64,000 nucleotides of DNA from Rhineura floridana. Its lineage: Eukaryota; Chordata; Lepidosauria; Squamata; Rhineuridae. Position numbers and translations under genes: made by a program. This document shows positions 1-10,689 of this stretch, one piece after another (the first letter of the stretch is position 1; each line of letters starts with the position of its first letter). Where the stretch lies: contig NC_084483.1 of the NCBI RefSeq assembly GCF_030035675.1, positions 148,401,425 through 148,465,424 of the forward strand, given 5' to 3'. The notes under the pieces are model-generated. The model did no database searches and was not told the origin of the DNA. It worked only from the letters and a program-made list of their open reading frames with translations.

Positions 1-1985
1 CTTGTTCCATTGCTTTCAGTGGGACTTAATACTGAAGCCTGTGCAGATTGACCCGGGAGTAAAGCCCACTGAACATAGTTACTTCCAACAAAACATGCAT
101 CAGATTGGGCTGCACATAATGGAAGTGGATAATTTCTAAGTGTTTTGCATCATGATATACAGTTGCAACTTTAAGCATGCTTCCACATAATTTCTGTTGA
201 AATAATGGACTTTCTGTCAAGTAAGGATATGATTTTCTGCAAAACTACTTGGAAGTAAGTCCTAATGAAATCAGTGGGCCCAAAAGTATAATTCTAAAAA
301 GCTGCAACTCCTTTTTATTTGCGCAAGCATTCGTTGGTCAGGAGAAAAGTGCCCTTTTAACATACCAATATGGAAGCAATCCATTTGCTTTGTTCTAATT
401 TAATTCTGATCAAACTTTTTGTGCTGAACAGCTTGCTTTTGAGGTTACGTGATGAATGCCTACACAGAGAGATGCTGAGTACTGCAAGTTTTCCTGCACT
501 GCTCCTAGGTTCCTACCTGACACAGTTCATAGATGTGCCGAAATATGACAAATTCTCACATGACTTTTCAAAGGGCATGTTTTCATGGAGTATTCATACC
601 TATTTTTCTGGCAGGGCTTCATTTTAAGCAAAAATCCTACCCAGCCTTTTCTGGCATGCAAATATAGTAAGGAACAAAGTTTCTACCTGTGAAATTGTCT
701 GCCGGACACACAGCTATTGAAGGCAGAGAAGCCCTGCCAGGAAACAAGGTAGCAGACCAACACTCACAGGATGCTCTTCTAAAGCAAGAACGAGAGATGA
801 AGGTCTGAGCACAGCGATAAATATGAATGATTAAACATTTTTAAAAAGATAATTTTTTGATTAAAAAGAAATTGGATTGTTTTGTATACCCTTCAGCTAT
901 TCTACACATCACTTTTTAGAAACGGTTTCAAATGAAGCCTATATTTAATACAGAAATATAAAATTCTACACTGCTCTTAAAGCTGAATTAATGATCCTCT
1001 CACACATGCACTGAATTAAAGTCTTTTTATTCTTATGTAGAAGGGGGAACAAACCATGGAGAAAAGAATTTTGATTTCTGAGGCAAACATTATTAATAGA
1101 TCATTCATTTATTATACCTATGCTTATTTCTGCAATAAACTTCCTAATTTTTGCAAAAATACATGTTTGCCATCATTATCACCCTTCCTTTTGTAAAGTA
1201 TTAAGTACTTACAGCTAAAGTCTATGCATATTTACTAAAAATTCACTCAAAAATAGTATCTTTGCTGTGTTCAATGGAGCTTACTCAGAAAAGTGTACAC
1301 CGTATTGCAGTCTTATCCCACCGTATAGGATACCTAACTCTGTATTTGGATTGTAGCCCTTGTATTCAAGTATGCGATTTATACTGCAATCCTATACATG
1401 CTTATTTGGAAGTACGTCTTCTTGTGTTTAATGGGGCTTACTCCCTAATAAGAGTATTTAGATGCATGAGCAAGATTTAGAATGATGTAGTAAAAAGGCT
1501 TTATTTAATTACTGACCAATATTGTAGTTGTTACAGCAGCTATATATACATTTCTGTTCAGGAAACGAGTGAATTACAAAATGAGAAACTTGATTTAAGT
1601 CAATGTTTTTAATTCGTCCGCCTCATCCCGTCTAAAACCAACTGTCCCTGGCTCAACATACTATGACCTAATTTGTGGCAGGATACAAAGGCTAGGTTAA
1701 AAAAAAACATTCAACAGAATCAGGTATTAGCTTTCTGCGTTCTACCAGTTCAGGCTTTAGTTGGGGTTTGAAAAGCCCTTTCTACACACAGGCAACTGCA
1801 CGTGCCGGACGTTTTGGTCTGCGATCTTTATATATTTGTTTCAATGGCGCAATATTCAAACATGCACCTGTAGCCTGACGTGGTGATGGAGGCAGAAGCT
1901 TGAACTCGCTAGGATATGCGGCGTTTATCTCCTGGTCGCAGCCCTCAAAGGCCGAACGCGCTTCTAACGCGGCCCTTTTCTCCGC
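1..1985. other. CYP1B1 upstream flank, no exon recognised
   Basis: This AT-rich stretch precedes the GC-rich CYP1B1 coding exon. In other vertebrates CYP1B1 has a non-coding first exon a few hundred bases upstream, but I cannot place one here: there is no clear TATA box with a matching donor site. A CACGTG box lies at 1799-1804 and a TGACGTGG sequence at 1876-1883, both too short to count as sites. Short decayed copies of a foldback repeat, with segments like AGTGGGACTTA and TGCAATCCTATAC, lie near 10-130 and 1255-1475. No open reading frame looks like a protein. Confidence 0.5.
1255..1475. repeat. Decayed foldback repeat of the 'CAATCCTATAC' family
   Basis: The segment holds paired inverted pieces: 'attgcagtcttatcc' and 'tgcaatcctatacatg', with 'caatggagcttactc' and 'aatggggcttactcc'. 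Similar pieces recur near 15.1, 30.7, 43.5, 48.7 and 57.5 kb in the window. Consensus-like copies read as an imperfect palindrome of about 80-90 bp, which suggests a small non-autonomous DNA transposon. I cannot assign a superfamily. Confidence 0.4.
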
Positions 1986-2990
1986 AGCGTGCGCCCCCGC
2001 GGCTTGGAGGAAGCGCTCCCGGCCGGCGTGCCCCCGGTGCAAGGCTTGCTTCTGCTGCTCCTCTCACTCCTGGCTGCCTTCCACGTTGCGAGGCTTCTCA
2101 GGCAAGAGCGGCTGCGACGGAGGAGGCTGGAGCCGCCGGGCCCGTTCCCGTGGCCGCTGCTGGGCAATGCGGCTCAGCTGGGCAGCGCCCCTCACCTGGC
2201 CTTCGGGCGTCTGGCGGCCACCTACGGCAATGTCTTCCAGCTGCGCCTGGGTAGCTGGCCCGTGGTGGTACTGAGCGGCGAGCGCGCCATCCGCGAGGCT
2301 CTCATCCGCCAGGGAGCCGCTTTCGCGGGCCGGCCGTCTTTTCCCTCTTTCCAGCTGGTATCCGGCGGGCGCAGCTTGGCCTTCGGCGCCTACTCGGAGC
2401 TGTGGAAGCTGCAACGGCGCCTGGCGCACTCGACGGTGCGAGCTTTCTCGGCGCGCCGCCTCCTGGAGCGCCCCCTGCTGGCCGAGGCGCGCGCCCTCGT
2501 GCGGCTCCTGGTGCGCGCTTGCGCCGGCGGCGCCTTCGTCGACCCTTCGAGGAGCCTGGTGGTGGCCGTGGCCAACGTCATGAGCGCGCTGTGCTTCGGC
2601 CGCCGCTACAGCCACGCCGACGCCGAGTTCCAGCGCCTGGTGGGCAGGAACGAGCAATTCGGGCGCACGGTGGGCGCTGGCAGCCTGGTCGACGTGCTGC
2701 CTTGGCTGCAGCGCTTCCCCAACCCGGTGCGCTCCGCCTTCCGCGCTTTCCGCGCCCTGAACCACGAGTTCTACAGCTTCGTGCGCCAGAAGTTCGTGCA
2801 GCACAAGAGCAGCCTGTGCCCGGGAGCCGCCCTTCGCGACCTCATGGACGCCTTTATCCGCCTCCAGCAGGCGCAGCCCGGCCTGCCTGTGGAGCACGTG
2901 CCGGCCACCGTCACGGACATCTTCGGCGCCAGCCAGGACACCCTCTCCACCGCCCTGCAGTGGCTCTTGATCTTCCTCATCAGGTGAGCT
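1905..2990. promoter_or_regulatory. CpG island over the first coding exon of CYP1B1
   Basis: The stretch is visibly dense in G, C and CpG (many gcg, cgc, ccg and cgg runs), while the flanking kilobases are AT-rich. It coincides with the coding exon and starts just before its acceptor. Such an island usually marks a promoter or a first-exon region kept unmethylated. Part of the G+C is due to the coding sequence itself, which is rich in Ala, Arg and Leu. Confidence 0.6.
1989..2983 (+). CDS. CYP1B1: CYP1B1, first coding exon (N-terminal two thirds)
   Basis: Encodes residues 1-331 plus two bases of the next codon of cytochrome P450 1B1, an ER-membrane haem monooxygenase that oxidises oestrogens, retinoids and polycyclic aromatics. 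Residues 18-37 form the hydrophobic N-terminal anchor ([14 protein letters not shown]). The proline-rich hinge [13 protein letters not shown] follows. The I-helix oxygen-binding motif [14 protein letters not shown] ends the exon. The acceptor is a pyrimidine tract ending CCGCAG at 1987; the donor is CAG|GTGAGC after 2983, phase 2. The length from the start to PPGPF is within two residues of human CYP1B1, yet the codon there is GTG, one base after the acceptor. The next upstream in-frame triplet of note is a TAA at 1965-1967, and the first in-frame ATG lies about 200 codons in. The ATG may come from an upstream exon, or the start may be GTG. Gene identity is firm; the start is not. Confidence 0.93.
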
Positions 2991-3144
2991 GCATAGCTGC
3001 GTAGCCGAGAGAAAAGCGCCACTTGCCCTTCAAGAAGTCTAGGTAGTAGAAGTGGGGAAGGTCTGGACCCAAAGAGAAGCTAATGTCAGCACAGAGGAGA
3101 TAACTGGGAGATAGGGATGGAGAATTAGTATTAGTTTTAGTATT

Positions 3145-3330
3145 ATTATTGAATTCTTATCCTGTCCTTTCTCTCGAAGGAGCCCAGGGTTGCAAACATA
3201 AACAAAATAACAAGGAAAGGAAAAACGTTCAAAAAACAGGTGTAAACCTTCTGAAACGCAAGTACGATTAAAAATATTCTAAAGCACAGTTAAACCACAT
3301 TCTGAAATACAGTTAAAGCCCACATTTTAA
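3145..3330 (-). repeat. L2-type LINE 3' end fragment
   Basis: Near 3150-3200 the reverse strand carries the typical L2 terminal segment, seen on + as 'cttatcctgtcc...gaaggagcccagggttgcaaac'. It matches the tail of the larger L2 copy ending at 54040. The poly-pyrimidine rich 3' UTR follows with several tttaaa/taaaa runs. It is only the last 200 bp or so and non-coding. Confidence 0.55.
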
Positions 3331-4449
3331 CTAGTTTTCAACCGGAGCGCCACATTCACTTTTGGTTAGCCTTCTGAGGGCCACATAGCAGTAGTGGATG
3401 GGCCCAGAGGCTAAAGTAGGCAGAGCAATGAATCTGAATTTTTACTTTGTGCATTAGGCTACTTTTGGCACAGCTTGCACTTCCCCTCTCTATCCTGTCT
3501 CCAGGCAAGCAAGAGGCATTATCAGAGTATGAGAACACAGCCAGGCAAGTGCTCTCAAAGAGGGTGCAAATCTGGGTTGTTGAGGAATGTGGCCTCAGGA
3601 GAGTTCTGAGGACCAGATAGAGAGGACTGCCACACATTGCCACACACACACACCCCACTCCACCCCCGAGGTTCCCTGATTCTGTTTGTGGAGCTGAAAT
3701 ACTTTGGTTGGAAAATGGACTAATGTATCTCTCCCCCTTAAGTTGAAGGTGTATCACAGAAGGTGCATGTGCTATCATCTTTGTCCATTCTTTGAGAAAT
3801 CTGGTTTCTCCATATATTAGGGATTATCTGGGTCTTGTAGATCCCCCATTTCTCCAGAAAACAAACTGCCATTGGATCCTGTTAGGAGTAACATTAGTCT
3901 CTAGCAGAATCTGGTGCTTTTATTGCTATAGGCTTTGTTTGAACATTGGTTTGGTACCCTCAGTTGGGATGAAATGCTGCCCTTTTTAAAATGAGATGAT
4001 GAAGCACTACCTTGCTATATAGAATTTCAACAAACGGAAAATTGTTTTAAGATTTCCCCCCCTCTTTCAATAGCTTCCTTTCTTCTGTGATGCAAAGGTC
4101 AGAAGGTCAGATGGCAAAAATAGTGGTCCATCAACCCCTTACCCAATCCTTTGCGTAGTCTTACTAATACAAACTACTGCTGTCAAGAACTCCTAATTTA
4201 ATCTAGCTGCCCAAAACAATTTGTGACTTCTAGAGAACTAAACTAAACCAATTCGGATCTTATCCTGAAACCAAAATGTGTAATGCACAAAGTAGACTTC
4301 CATGTACAAATTAGTCCATTATCTTTAGTGCAGGAACTTAGGTGGCCATTGATATGAAGGCATTAAAATGAATTGAGTTGATTATTAGCTCTTTGTTTCT
4401 GGACACTAGAATATTCATTGGAAAAACCAAGATACGTACTTTTTTTTTA

Positions 4450-4810
4450 GTTAGAATTTCAGAGGAAGGTAAATGAATTTTGAACTTGGAGTTAACAATC
4501 CAAGAAGTAAAACTCAAGAGATTCGCAGTTACACATCTTGAAGCCCTGATGGGTTAACAGTGGAATTTTATAAACAGTTTCCAAATACATTAACTTCAAA
4601 ACTAACAGATTGTTACAGCTCAGCAATTAACATTGGCTAGATCTCCAAAGCCTGGAATGAAGCAAATATTGTTCTTGTATTAAAGCAGGTAAAGTAGCAA
4701 CAAAAAAAGGTTTATTTCAATTTTGGCAAAAGAGCTTTAATAATATTGTGGGAAATTATATAAAAACAGACCAAACAGGGATTATTAAGATGAAGACATT
4801 AGTATCTTCC
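4450..4810 (+). repeat. L1-type LINE fragment, reverse transcriptase N-terminal part
   Basis: In broken frames the + strand reads pieces typical of L1 ORF2: PDGLTVEFYKQF near 4540-4580 (L1 family PDGFTxEFYK), AWNEANIVLVLK near 4650-4690 (EAxIxLIPKPGKD), and KTDQTGIIK near 4770-4790 (PDQTGFI). Several stops and shifts show it is old. The next RT block lies at 5045-5215, so a hairpin repeat (4830-5040) has split the element. Confidence 0.6.
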
Positions 4811-4829
4811 CATTCATAGAGTCATTAAT

Positions 4830-5042
4830 GGGTAATATCCAGTTGTGCTGACTTGCTTGTGCAATAGACTTCCACTTGTGCAAATGGGACTTCCCCTTTC
4901 TCTCCTACCCCCGTCAACCCCCAAAGCTGCTTTCAGGGTTGGGGGATGCTCTGAAGCAGATTGGGGATATGGGAAGTGTTGGGGATAGGAGAGGAAGGGG
5001 AAGTTCCATTGCATCCACTGGCCCAGTGTTGGGTCTTGCCCA
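4830..5042. mobile_element. Hairpin MITE inserted in an L1 fragment
   Basis: Left arm 'tgcaaatgggacttcccctt' near 4880-4900 pairs with right arm 'aggggaagttccattgca' near 4996-5014, and 'ccaaagctgctttcagggttg' lies in the loop. The two arms make an imperfect palindrome of about 80 bp each. Similar blocks occur at 7075-7240 and 22985-23240. It interrupts the L1 reading between the PDQTG and the DAxKAFD motifs, so it inserted after the L1. I could not define target duplications. Confidence 0.45.
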
Positions 5043-5044
5043 GC

Positions 5045-5215
5045 ATTTTTAATTATATCTCAGTCTCAATAAATCCTACTCTTTTGTTGTTTCTAGATGC
5101 TGTTAAAGCATTCGATCAAGTGGAATGGCATTACCGATATTTAAGTGCAAACTTTTCCAGTATTTATATAACATATTTGCTCTTATAAACAGCAGCATTT
5201 CTAACTGTTCGATTT
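5045..5215 (+). repeat. L1-type LINE fragment, reverse transcriptase palm motif
   Basis: The + strand reads LLLFLDAVKAFDQVEWHYRYL near 5075-5140. This matches the L1 RT motif DAEKAFDxVEW. It continues the L1 fragment at 4450-4810 across the hairpin insertion. No L1 3' end was recognised, so the element is truncated on both sides. L1 is otherwise nearly absent in the window, where L2 and CR1 dominate. Confidence 0.6.
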
Positions 5216-6308
5216 TTGTATGGTGTATAAACATTTTGGGAGAATGACAGAAATCCTCACACTAAATTAGTAAAACAAATCTTATCTCAGAGAGAGAATG
5301 CATGTATGAATCTATGTAGCAGGTTGCTAGAGATGAATGAGCAAATGTTCCCAACAACAAAAAATAGTGATTGTCTGCATGAATTCAAATATTGGCAACA
5401 GTCTCAGATTTAGAGATAACATAGTACAGAACTTGGTTAAGTTCTAGTTCATCTGGTTCACTACAAATGCAAGACTCAAATAGGGGGATCCTTTTGCCCC
5501 TCTGCCTCACCTGTAGCTTGTTTGTGTAGACACTACAACAGGCTGTTACAGAGAACGGGAGTGCTGTGCACACCTCCGGCATCCTCATGGATCTGTCCCC
5601 TTTTTGCCTGGTCAAAGAGCATATCACTCAGAGCTCACATTTCTTGACTGAATGGGAGGGAAGGTTGGACAGGGATATAGGAGCTGTGCAGTACAGAGGA
5701 TCTGAGTGGGCACTCTAAGGAAGAAGTGAGGGAAATTGTGTATATTAAACCCTATGGGAGTCTTTCCATGTGTGGGTACTTTGCCCATTGTGGACTGGAT
5801 TGAGCCATAGTGAATTATTTGTAGGCTTATAAAACTACACTGGTATAAGCAACGGCCCTGAAATTATAAATTACTGTTTACAGAAATATACATTTTTTTT
5901 GCACACAGTAGTCGCTTTGGTTCCCATCTCCAAGCTATGTGTGATGTCAAGTATAAAGCAGATGTGGAGACAAGGGGGGAATTGGTGGGTGGAATGGGAG
6001 AGTGTTTAACCTCCCACTGCCTGTTGATTCTTCCTTGCAGATACTCCTATAGTATATTTTGATTGCAGTCAATTTTCCCAAAATGGGAAGGCAGCTCAGC
6101 TCTACAGCAAAGCTCACATTTGCAAAGGAGGGCTGGAGATACAGAAAGAGAGACACTTCCATCCTGTCTGCCAGCTATTTTCTCACCACCACATCCACGT
6201 TTTCTCAGTAGTCACAGGTTTGGGGTATATGTTTGCCCTGATAACACTTGCCCTCAGAAGAGTTGTGAGAAAAAATCCAAAAGTTGTTGTTGTTGTTGTT
6301 TTAACCAG

Positions 6309-6915
6309 GTACCCAGAGGTGCAGGCTAAACTGCAAGAAGAAATTGATAAAGTGGTTGGCAGGGACCGTTTGCCTTGTGCCGAGGACCAGCCCCATTTGC
6401 CTTACGTCATGGCTTTCCTTTATGAATCGATGCGTTTCAGCAGCTTTGTGCCAGTTACTATTCCACACTCCACCACGATCGACACCACCTTAATGGGCTA
6501 TCGCATCCCCAAAGATACAGTGGTCTTTGTCAACCAGTGGTCAGTGAATCATGACCCGGTGAAATGGCCTTCCCCAGAGGATTTCAATCCTGCGAGATTC
6601 TTGGATGAGGATGGATTCCTTAACAAAGACCTCACTAGCAGTGTGATGATTTTTTCAGTGGGCAAACGTCGGTGCATTGGGGAAGAGTTGTCAAAAGTGC
6701 AGCTCTTTCTTTTTATTGCCATATTGGTGCACCAGTGCAATTTCACTGCTAATCCAAAGGAAGACGCTAAAATGAATTTCACCTATGGCTTGAGTATAAA
6801 ACCTAAGCCATTTGAACTCAATGTCACACTACGAGATACCATGGATTTGCTGGATAGTGCTGTACAGAGACTTCAAGGAGAAAAAGATTCTGAAAATTGC
6901 CTCCCAAATATGTAA
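6309..6915 (+). CDS. CYP1B1: CYP1B1, last coding exon (C-terminal third, haem-binding)
   Basis: Completes cytochrome P450 1B1 (residues 332-533 and stop TAA). The exon opens after AACCAG and joins AG|G to give an Arg codon, so the protein reads LIFLIR-YPEVQ across the junction. Motifs in order: GRDRLPC, the K-helix ExxR in LYESMRF, the meander PxxF in FNPARF, and the haem-ligand loop [15 protein letters not shown] with its cysteine. The C-terminus ends [14 protein letters not shown]. The total of 533 residues compares with 543 in human. No frameshift or stop is present, so the gene looks functional. The 3' UTR is not delimited; AATAAA-like sequences lie near 8452, inside an L2 tail near 9160, and near 10049, and none is decisive. 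Confidence 0.96.
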
Positions 6916-8030
6916 GCTTTGAAGATTGAACACTGTCTGTAGTACCCATATAAGGATCATTTTCTTAGTCTTTCTATATTTAAATGAAGCCCATATAATT
7001 GTTCTGGAGAGGTCGTAGCATGATATGAAGTAAAACAATACATGGATTTGTGAATCCAACGTAGTGCTAAGTAATCGTCCCATCAGCGCATGAATAACAA
7101 CTTGCCCGTCTCCTCCAACTGTGTGCCCCCTAAATCTCTTCCAGGGGTCCTCCCAACCCTCTAGAGCAGATTTGGGCACTGAGGAGAGGAAAGTCCCTTT
7201 GCGCAAGTGGACATATTTGCGCTGATGGGGCGTGTTAGTTGAATACTACTCATGATTTTTCAAATCTGAATTTGGTTTGGTATTTCATTATCTCTGCATT
7301 TCTTGCCAGCCAGAAGTATCAAAGCTATTCTCCAAAGTTGTTTTTTAAAAAATCTGAGAGCTTTCCCACAGTAGGAATTGCTATGCTTAATTTACTCCCT
7401 TTTTGTGGGGCATCCACATGGTACTGTCATTGAGTCATTGTCATCCTATTATATATTTTCCCTGCAGTTATTCTGTCTTTTCTCAAACCACAAAAAGTCT
7501 GATTTTTTTCCAGAAGAACGGAAGAGTAGCACAATCTCTCTGGTGCTGATGCCTTTAGCACTACCCTTCTGTCTTTTTAAAAGGGAGTGGTTTTGACAGG
7601 GGCAGTCTGATGGATGAGGCAGTTGAATCTATTGTAGCTCAGCACACATTCACTATTGCGACAGGCACCATTTTGTCATCCTGTTTGTTTATTTATTTTT
7701 AAAAGTCTTTTAATTAGCACTAAAATGATTTGCCAGGTATTACTTTTTTTAAAAAAAATGCATGGGTGAAATATTACTTAAATGAAAGTGTTACAGCACT
7801 ACAGTGCTACTTTTTAAAATATGATGGGGTAAAATCTCTCTCCAGCCCCCTCCATCGTGACCATGTGATTAATGACATTGGGATTGTAGCTGTGAATAAC
7901 AGTTGTATTTCAGTGCTGTGGTCATGAAATATTTCTCCATTCAAATTCCAAATGTTTTTGTTCAAAGAGAGAGATTAAAAATAATCACAATTTAATTCTG
8001 AAATGTAATTGACATTCTCTTAAGAGCCAG
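6916..8030 (+). other. Probable CYP1B1 3' UTR and flank
   Basis: No coding potential is visible. The stretch is AT-rich with T runs near 7340-7350 and 7690-7750. A block at 7075-7240 resembles the hairpin MITE of 4830-5042 (segments 'aaagtccctttgcgcaagtgg' and 'ctctagagcagatttggg'). Vertebrate CYP1B1 has a long 3' UTR of several kilobases, so much of this may be transcribed. Confidence 0.4.
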
Positions 8031-8033
8031 TGT

Positions 8034-8244
8034 GGTGTAGTGGTTTGAGTGTTGGACTATGACCTGGGAGACCAGGGTTCGAATCTGCACATAGCCATGA
8101 AGCTTACTGGGTGACCTTGGGCAGTCACTGCCTCTCAGCCTCAGAGGAAGGCAATGGTAAACCACCTCTGAATACCGCTTACCATGAAAACCCTATTCAT
8201 AGGGTTAGCCATAAGTCAGGATCAACTTGAAGTCAGTTCATTTC
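8034..8244 (+). repeat. tRNA-headed Sauria-type SINE
   Basis: The head reads 'agccagtgtggtgtagtggt' (A-box region) followed by 'agggttcgaatctg' (B-box). The body carries 'gaggaaggcaatggtaaacc' and 'cttaccatgaaaaccc'. The tail 'catagggt...gccataagtcaggatcaacttgaag' resembles the BovB LINE 3' end. This layout is that of the Sauria SINE family of squamates. The flanks 'attctcttaag' and 'atttcattaag' may be decayed target duplications. Confidence 0.8.
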
Positions 8245-8673
8245 ATTAAGTAAGCAAACGCTGCTTCTGCTGAACAAATCTTGATTGAGGAAATGAATTT
8301 AAAGATGCGAATGAATTCATTTACCTCAAAATATCACATATATTGATATAACGCAATGTTTTAAAGTCATCAGTGAAAAATAACATGCATTTGACAGCCT
8401 AGCGTTTATTGGTTGTTGAGTGCATTAGTGTTACCCACCGGTATGTATTCATAAATAAAGGTATTAATTTTGATAAATGCATAAATAGAAATAATGTGGA
8501 AAGTACTAATTAAAGTTGGTTCTGTATTTTAAAACAATTTGAATAAGAAACTGAAAGCACTCATGAATTCTGTTGAAGCCAACAGACTTACTAATTAGGA
8601 GCGTTTGCAGGATTGGACTCTGTTAAATCTGTTAAATTCTGGGATTTTCCCTCTGTAATCCAACCAAACTCTG

Positions 8674-8790
8674 CGCTGGGGGAGATCAGTGGCCCTCCAG
8701 ATATTGTTGGAATGCAGCTTCCATCATCCATTCTGGCTGGGTCTGATGGGAGTCCAACAATATTTCGAGGGCCACATGTTCCCCTGTTCA
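8674..8790. mobile_element. hAT-like foldback MITE
   Basis: Left arm 'gtggccctccagatattgtt' and 'ggaatgcagcttccatcatc' pairs with right arm 'gatgggagtccaacaatatt' and 'tcgagggccacatgttcccc'. At least nine other copies of this palindromic family lie in the window, some with 8-bp target duplications (see 28258, 40503 and 41881), which points to hAT. This copy abuts the L2 fragment at 8796. Confidence 0.65.
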
Positions 8791-8795
8791 GCCCA

Positions 8796-9178
8796 GTCTA
8801 TCTGGAAGAGCGCCTCCAGCATCATTAATGTTGCCGCCCAACAAGAACAGCCTCAAATGACCTCTCCGTCCCACCAGTTAAAACAGCTAGACTGGTGAGA
8901 ACTCGGGAGAGGGCTTTTTCAATCGTGGCACCCACTCTGTGGAACTCCCTCCCAAATGACATCCGCCATGCCCCCTCCATGATGAGCTTCCGCCGGACCT
9001 TGAAAACCTGGCTCTTCAGGCAGGCTTTTGGGGCGGGTTAGGTTTTAGTCTTATTGTTGGAATTTTAAGGTTTTAATGTGAATTATATGTTTTTATGTTG
9101 TACGTCACCCAGAGTGGCTGGTAAACCAGCCAGATGGGCGACTAATGAATTTAATAAATAAATAATAAATAAATGCCT
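8796..9178 (+). repeat. L2-type LINE 3' end fragment
   Basis: Decayed coding remains read LEERLQHH at the start and TRERAFSIVAPTLWNSLP near 8905-8955, the C-terminal end of L2 ORF2. The 3' UTR 'gtacgtcacccagagtggctgg...ccagatgggcgactaa' ends in an (AATA)n tail at 9155-9175. It belongs to the subfamily of the longer copy at 34448-36945, whose end is nearly the same. Confidence 0.8.
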
Positions 9179-9179
9179 G

Positions 9180-10440
9180 CTCTTCACAAATGGGAGCAGA
9201 AGGAATGAAGGTCTGATCCATCTTTCATTTGAAATAAATTGTATTGCAGTTGTCTTCATTAGAAATTAGCCCTATAAAGTTGTTCCCTAACATATGGTTG
9301 TTGGGGGTGTTGGGTTTGCCCTGATCCCTCTGGCTTGCCTTGTTTGGTCTCACGTGCTATTTGTACTTGGAGCTTGTTTGGTAAGGCCCCATCTGCCCAG
9401 TCGTTACCCCTCAAAAATCAGAATTAAAGATGTTGCAGATCAGACCTACGCGCACTGGGCTGTATGTGTATAGGCTCCTATTTGAAATGTGATACTGATG
9501 TGTACTGATGACATGCAAATAGAGGAGTGGGTCATCATAATCCTGGCCCACCCGTTAAAACCGCATCTGCGTCGGACTGCAGTGGTTCATGAAAAATAAT
9601 ATGCCCCACCTTCCCATAGTTAAGGGCTATCAGTTTATCTTGTCAATCTAGCAAGTTATTCAGACGACCTACCATTGCAGTTTGCAAGACATCAAGCTAG
9701 AACAAGGACTACATGGCTGGCTTTAATCTGGGCATGTAAGGCAAATATGTCTGTGATTGAGGCAAAAAGCAGTAAGTCAAACATTTCTCCCTTTCTTAGA
9801 GTTTCAAGATGTCTTTGTTATTGTGCTCACTAACAAATCTGCTTTTGTGGCAGTGCTTCCCAAATTTCTCATGTAAGCCCTGCTGAAATAATTAATTTCA
9901 AAAGATAATATAACCTCCAAGGCATAGATTTGCAAGAGAAAATGTGTGTACTTGATTTGCAATGCATTATCGAATCCTGTAGCCGAATGATGCAACCTGC
10001 TTGCCAATATATTGTCATGAGAGTCAACAGGATCTGTCTACAAGATAACAATAAACTCATGTTTATTTAGTGCTCTTGCATTTTAAATCTTCACTTGTTT
10101 GGAATACATAAAGCAGAAATTTAAAGATAAGAGTTAAAAATTGATAGAAGGGGAATATGCTTAGATATTTTGTAGGTTATAAAAAATGATATTGCAGAAC
10201 TTAGCCTGTACCTGTGAAAAACTCTGTACTACATGAAATGTTTTCATGCTCAGGTCTACATTAGATCTGTCATTAGGATAGTACTATTTATCTCCAGTCA
10301 TACCTCTGTAAAGATGATTCATATGTATAATATAGAAAATACATTTCTACAGAATAGTTCCCAGTAACTCAAGGACATTGAGTTTATTTTAATACATGTG
10401 GATTGTAATTTTGTTCTATTTTACTTTTCATAAAAGCTTT
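9180..10440. other. Intergenic stretch, nothing recognised
   Basis: AT-rich DNA without convincing reading frames, splice structures or repeats. Open frames here are short and lack family resemblance. Confidence 0.4.
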
Positions 10441-10449
10441 AAAATAGAT

Positions 10450-10670
10450 AGAGAGCCAGTGTGGCATAGTGGTTAGAATGTTGGACTCCGACCTGGAAGA
10501 CCAGGGTTTGAATCCCTACGCAGCCATGAAGCTCAGTGGGTGACCTTGGGCAGTCACTGCCTCTCAGCCTCAGAGGAAGGCAATGGTAAACCACCTCTGA
10601 ATACCACTTACCATGAAAACCCTATTCATAGGATCGCCATAAGTCGGGATTGACTTGAAGGCGGTCCATT
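10450..10670 (+). repeat. tRNA-headed Sauria-type SINE with target duplication
   Basis: Same head, body and BovB-like tail as the copy at 8034: 'agccagtgtggcatagtggt', 'ccagggtttgaatccc', 'gaggaaggcaatggtaaacc', 'tcgccataagtcgggattga'. It is flanked by the direct repeat AAAATAGAT at 10441-10449 and 10671-10679, which marks target-primed insertion. The high similarity to other copies suggests a fairly young insertion. Confidence 0.85.
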
Positions 10671-10689
10671 AAAATAGATCAGGCTGATA

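Larger units (their letters stand above)
2984..6308 (+). other. CYP1B1: CYP1B1 intron between the two coding exons
   Basis: The intron is 3,325 bp, phase 2, with donor GTGAGC and acceptor TTTTAACCAG preceded by a GTT-repeat tract at 6284-6300. It holds an L2 tail fragment, two decayed L1 pieces and a hairpin MITE listed separately. The remainder (3340-4430 and 5250-6280) shows nothing I recognise. The position and phase match the single coding intron known for vertebrate CYP1B1. Confidence 0.85.

Noticed and set aside
1799-1840. CACGTG box and TTTATATAT as a CYP1B1 promoter
   Set aside because: Only about 150 bp from the acceptor at 1987, which leaves no room for the usual exon 1 and intron; such short motifs occur by chance.
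1964-2897. Long overlapping frames on both strands in the CYP1B1 exon
   Set aside because: They are shadows of a GC-rich exon with few stop codons; only the frame from 1989 has P450 motifs.
8034-8115. tRNA genes at the SINE heads
   Set aside because: A- and B-box-like segments are present, but no full cloverleaf, and a SINE body follows in each case.
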